14,252 nucleotides of DNA from JAFAQB01 sp046724555 (GTDB taxonomy: Archaea; Thermoproteota; Nitrososphaeria; Nitrososphaerales; Nitrososphaeraceae), in assembly GCA_046724555.1 (NCBI GenBank), contig JBKOWU010000050.1:1-14252 (forward strand). The letters are read 5' to 3'. The notes beneath the pieces are model-generated. The model saw only the letters and a list, made by a program, of their open reading frames with translations, did no database searches and was not told the DNA's origin. Of the stretch, positions 13,219 through 14,252 are shown piece after piece. The position numbers were made by a program, and so were the translations under genes. How positions within the stretch are numbered: the stretch's first letter is position 1; each line of letters opens with the position of its first letter.

Positions 13219-14252
13219 ATGGAATATTTGGTTATGCTTCCTGGCCCCACTAATGTCCCTAACAAAGTTATGAATGCAATGCTTGAACCCATAATAAATC
13301 ACAGAAGTAATGATTTTCGTATATTGTATAAAGCTATTATAGAAAAAACCCAGAAAGTATATCAGACAAATGGTGATATCATTTTACTCACCACCTCTGG
13401 AACTGGAGTAGTGGAAGCATCTGTTATTAATTTGATCAGAAAAGGTGACAAGGTGATTATCCCTATCAACGGTGAATTTGGTATGCGGCTTGCAGATTTG
13501 ATTGAAAGCTGGGGCGGCCAAGTGATCAGGATTAAATCACCATTTGGTGAAAATCCTCCATTTGAGAAGATCGAGGAGGCTTTTGACCTAAACAAAGATG
13601 TCAAGGCAATATATGCGGTTTACAATGAAACATCCACTGGTACTACACTTCGATACATGGACAAGATAGGAGAACTATGCAGTAGAAACGGGGCATTTTT
13701 TGTTGCCGATGCTGTCTCTATTCTTGGCGGAGATGAATTACCAGTTGACAAATGGAATATAGATATCTGCGTAACTGCCTCACAAAAAGCACTAGCTGCC
13801 CCACCAGGGATTTCACCAATATCTATCAGCTCAAAAGCTAAGAAATATATGCAGTCTAACCCGCCGCCGACTCTATATCTTAATCTAAAAAGGTATTTCA
13901 AATACTATGAGGAAAACTTTGAGACACCATTTACTCCAGCTCTTCCTCTCTTTTATGCGTTTGATGAAGCACTGAATATAATTATAGACGAGGGAATGGA
14001 AAACAGGATTAAACGTCATAAGATATGTGCAGAAGCATTTTATGCAGGTTTGGATGCCATGGGACTGACTGCATTTGCGAAGCCTGATGCCAGAAGCAAT
14101 GTAGTAATATCGGTTAATTATCTCCCAGGAATGGATGATAAGAAGTTCAGGACTTTGCTTTCAGAGCAATTCAAGGTTCTCATTGCAGGCGGTTTTGGTG
14201 AACTTAAAGGCAAAGTCTTCAGAATTGGATCTATGGGAGAAGTTAACAAATA
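13219..14252 (+). CDS. class-V aminotransferase (alanine-glyoxylate/serine-pyruvate type), 3' end cut
   Basis: The frame is open from ATG 13219 to the window edge: 344 codons of an expected 380 or so. The start MEYLVMLPGPTNVP is the typical beginning of the PLP-dependent family that contains alanine-glyoxylate, serine-glyoxylate and archaeal class-V aspartate aminotransferases. Fold-type I landmarks are TTSGTGVVEA (58-67, phosphate site), YNETSTG (135-141), FVADAVSILGG with Asp164 for the pyridine nitrogen (161-171), TASQKAL with Schiff-base Lys190, and FRIGSMGE with carboxylate-binding Arg335 (334-341). It should interconvert small amino acids and 2-oxo acids such as glyoxylate or pyruvate; the exact pair cannot be read from sequence. 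A missing stop is due to the window end only. Confidence 0.93.
   Translation, partial: MEYLVMLPGPTNVPNKVMNAMLEPIINHRSNDFRILYKAIIEKTQKVYQTNGDIILLTTSGTGVVEASVINLIRKGDKVIIPINGEFGMRLADLIESWGGQVIRIKSPFGENPPFEKIEEAFDLNKDVKAIYAVYNETSTGTTLRYMDKIGELCSRNGAFFVADAVSILGGDELPVDKWNIDICVTASQKALAAPPGISPISISSKAKKYMQSNPPPTLYLNLKRYFKYYEENFETPFTPALPLFYAFDEALNIIIDEGMENRIKRHKICAEAFYAGLDAMGLTAFAKPDARSNVVISVNYLPGMDDKKFRTLLSEQFKVLIAGGFGELKGKVFRIGSMGEVNK

Noticed and set aside
13362..13901. Two minus-strand frames opposite the aminotransferase
   Set aside because: Antisense shadows of a strongly conserved PLP enzyme gene.

Overview
The window looks like a chromosomal piece of an ammonia-oxidising archaeon of the class Nitrososphaeria (Thaumarchaeota), most likely a soil-type Nitrososphaeraceae such as a Nitrosocosmicus- or Nitrososphaera-like organism. 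This is an inference from gene content: a DUF6659-type protein, tiny C2H2 and zinc-ribbon proteins, a histidine-kinase tail of the HGGRMWAEN type, a YVTN propeller, an archaeal two-ring Cdc48, AT-rich DNA and leaderless-looking promoters. No rRNA, tRNA, CRISPR array or intact mobile element was found.

Layout. Bases 1-4.3 kb are loosely packed and look like an accessory or decaying region. They hold the tail of a zinc-ribbon protein, a histidine-kinase C-terminal remnant, a MYND-like zinc finger fused to a DUF6659-like domain, a 43-residue C2H2 zinc-finger protein, a secreted Asn/Thr/Met-rich protein, a methyltransferase remnant with an in-frame stop, a YVTN propeller that appears cut short exactly where that remnant begins, and membrane-protein debris at 3.7-4.0 kb.

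Bases 4.3-14.25 kb are mostly dense and orderly. They carry a small conserved-looking protein, Cdc48 (AAA+ unfoldase), an AMP-forming acyl-CoA synthetase whose acyl-pocket tryptophan is replaced by glycine, an unrecognised 221-residue protein, a CopD-like membrane protein divergent from a membrane-anchored LEA2/WHy-like protein, and an M24 Xaa-Pro peptidase divergent from a class-V aminotransferase that runs off the end. The exception is 4625-5177, which contains no convincing gene.

How the genes relate. There is no long operon; most genes appear to be single transcription units with their own TATA element. Several are divergent pairs sharing short intergenic regions (1468-1519, 11220-11316, 13137-13218). 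Cdc48 and the peptidase both belong to protein turnover, but their separation gives no evidence of co-regulation. I did not find a convincing new multi-gene system. The most interesting items are the MYND/DUF6659 fusion, the very short C2H2 gene on a shared divergent promoter, the acyl-CoA synthetase pocket change, and the propeller/methyltransferase scar.
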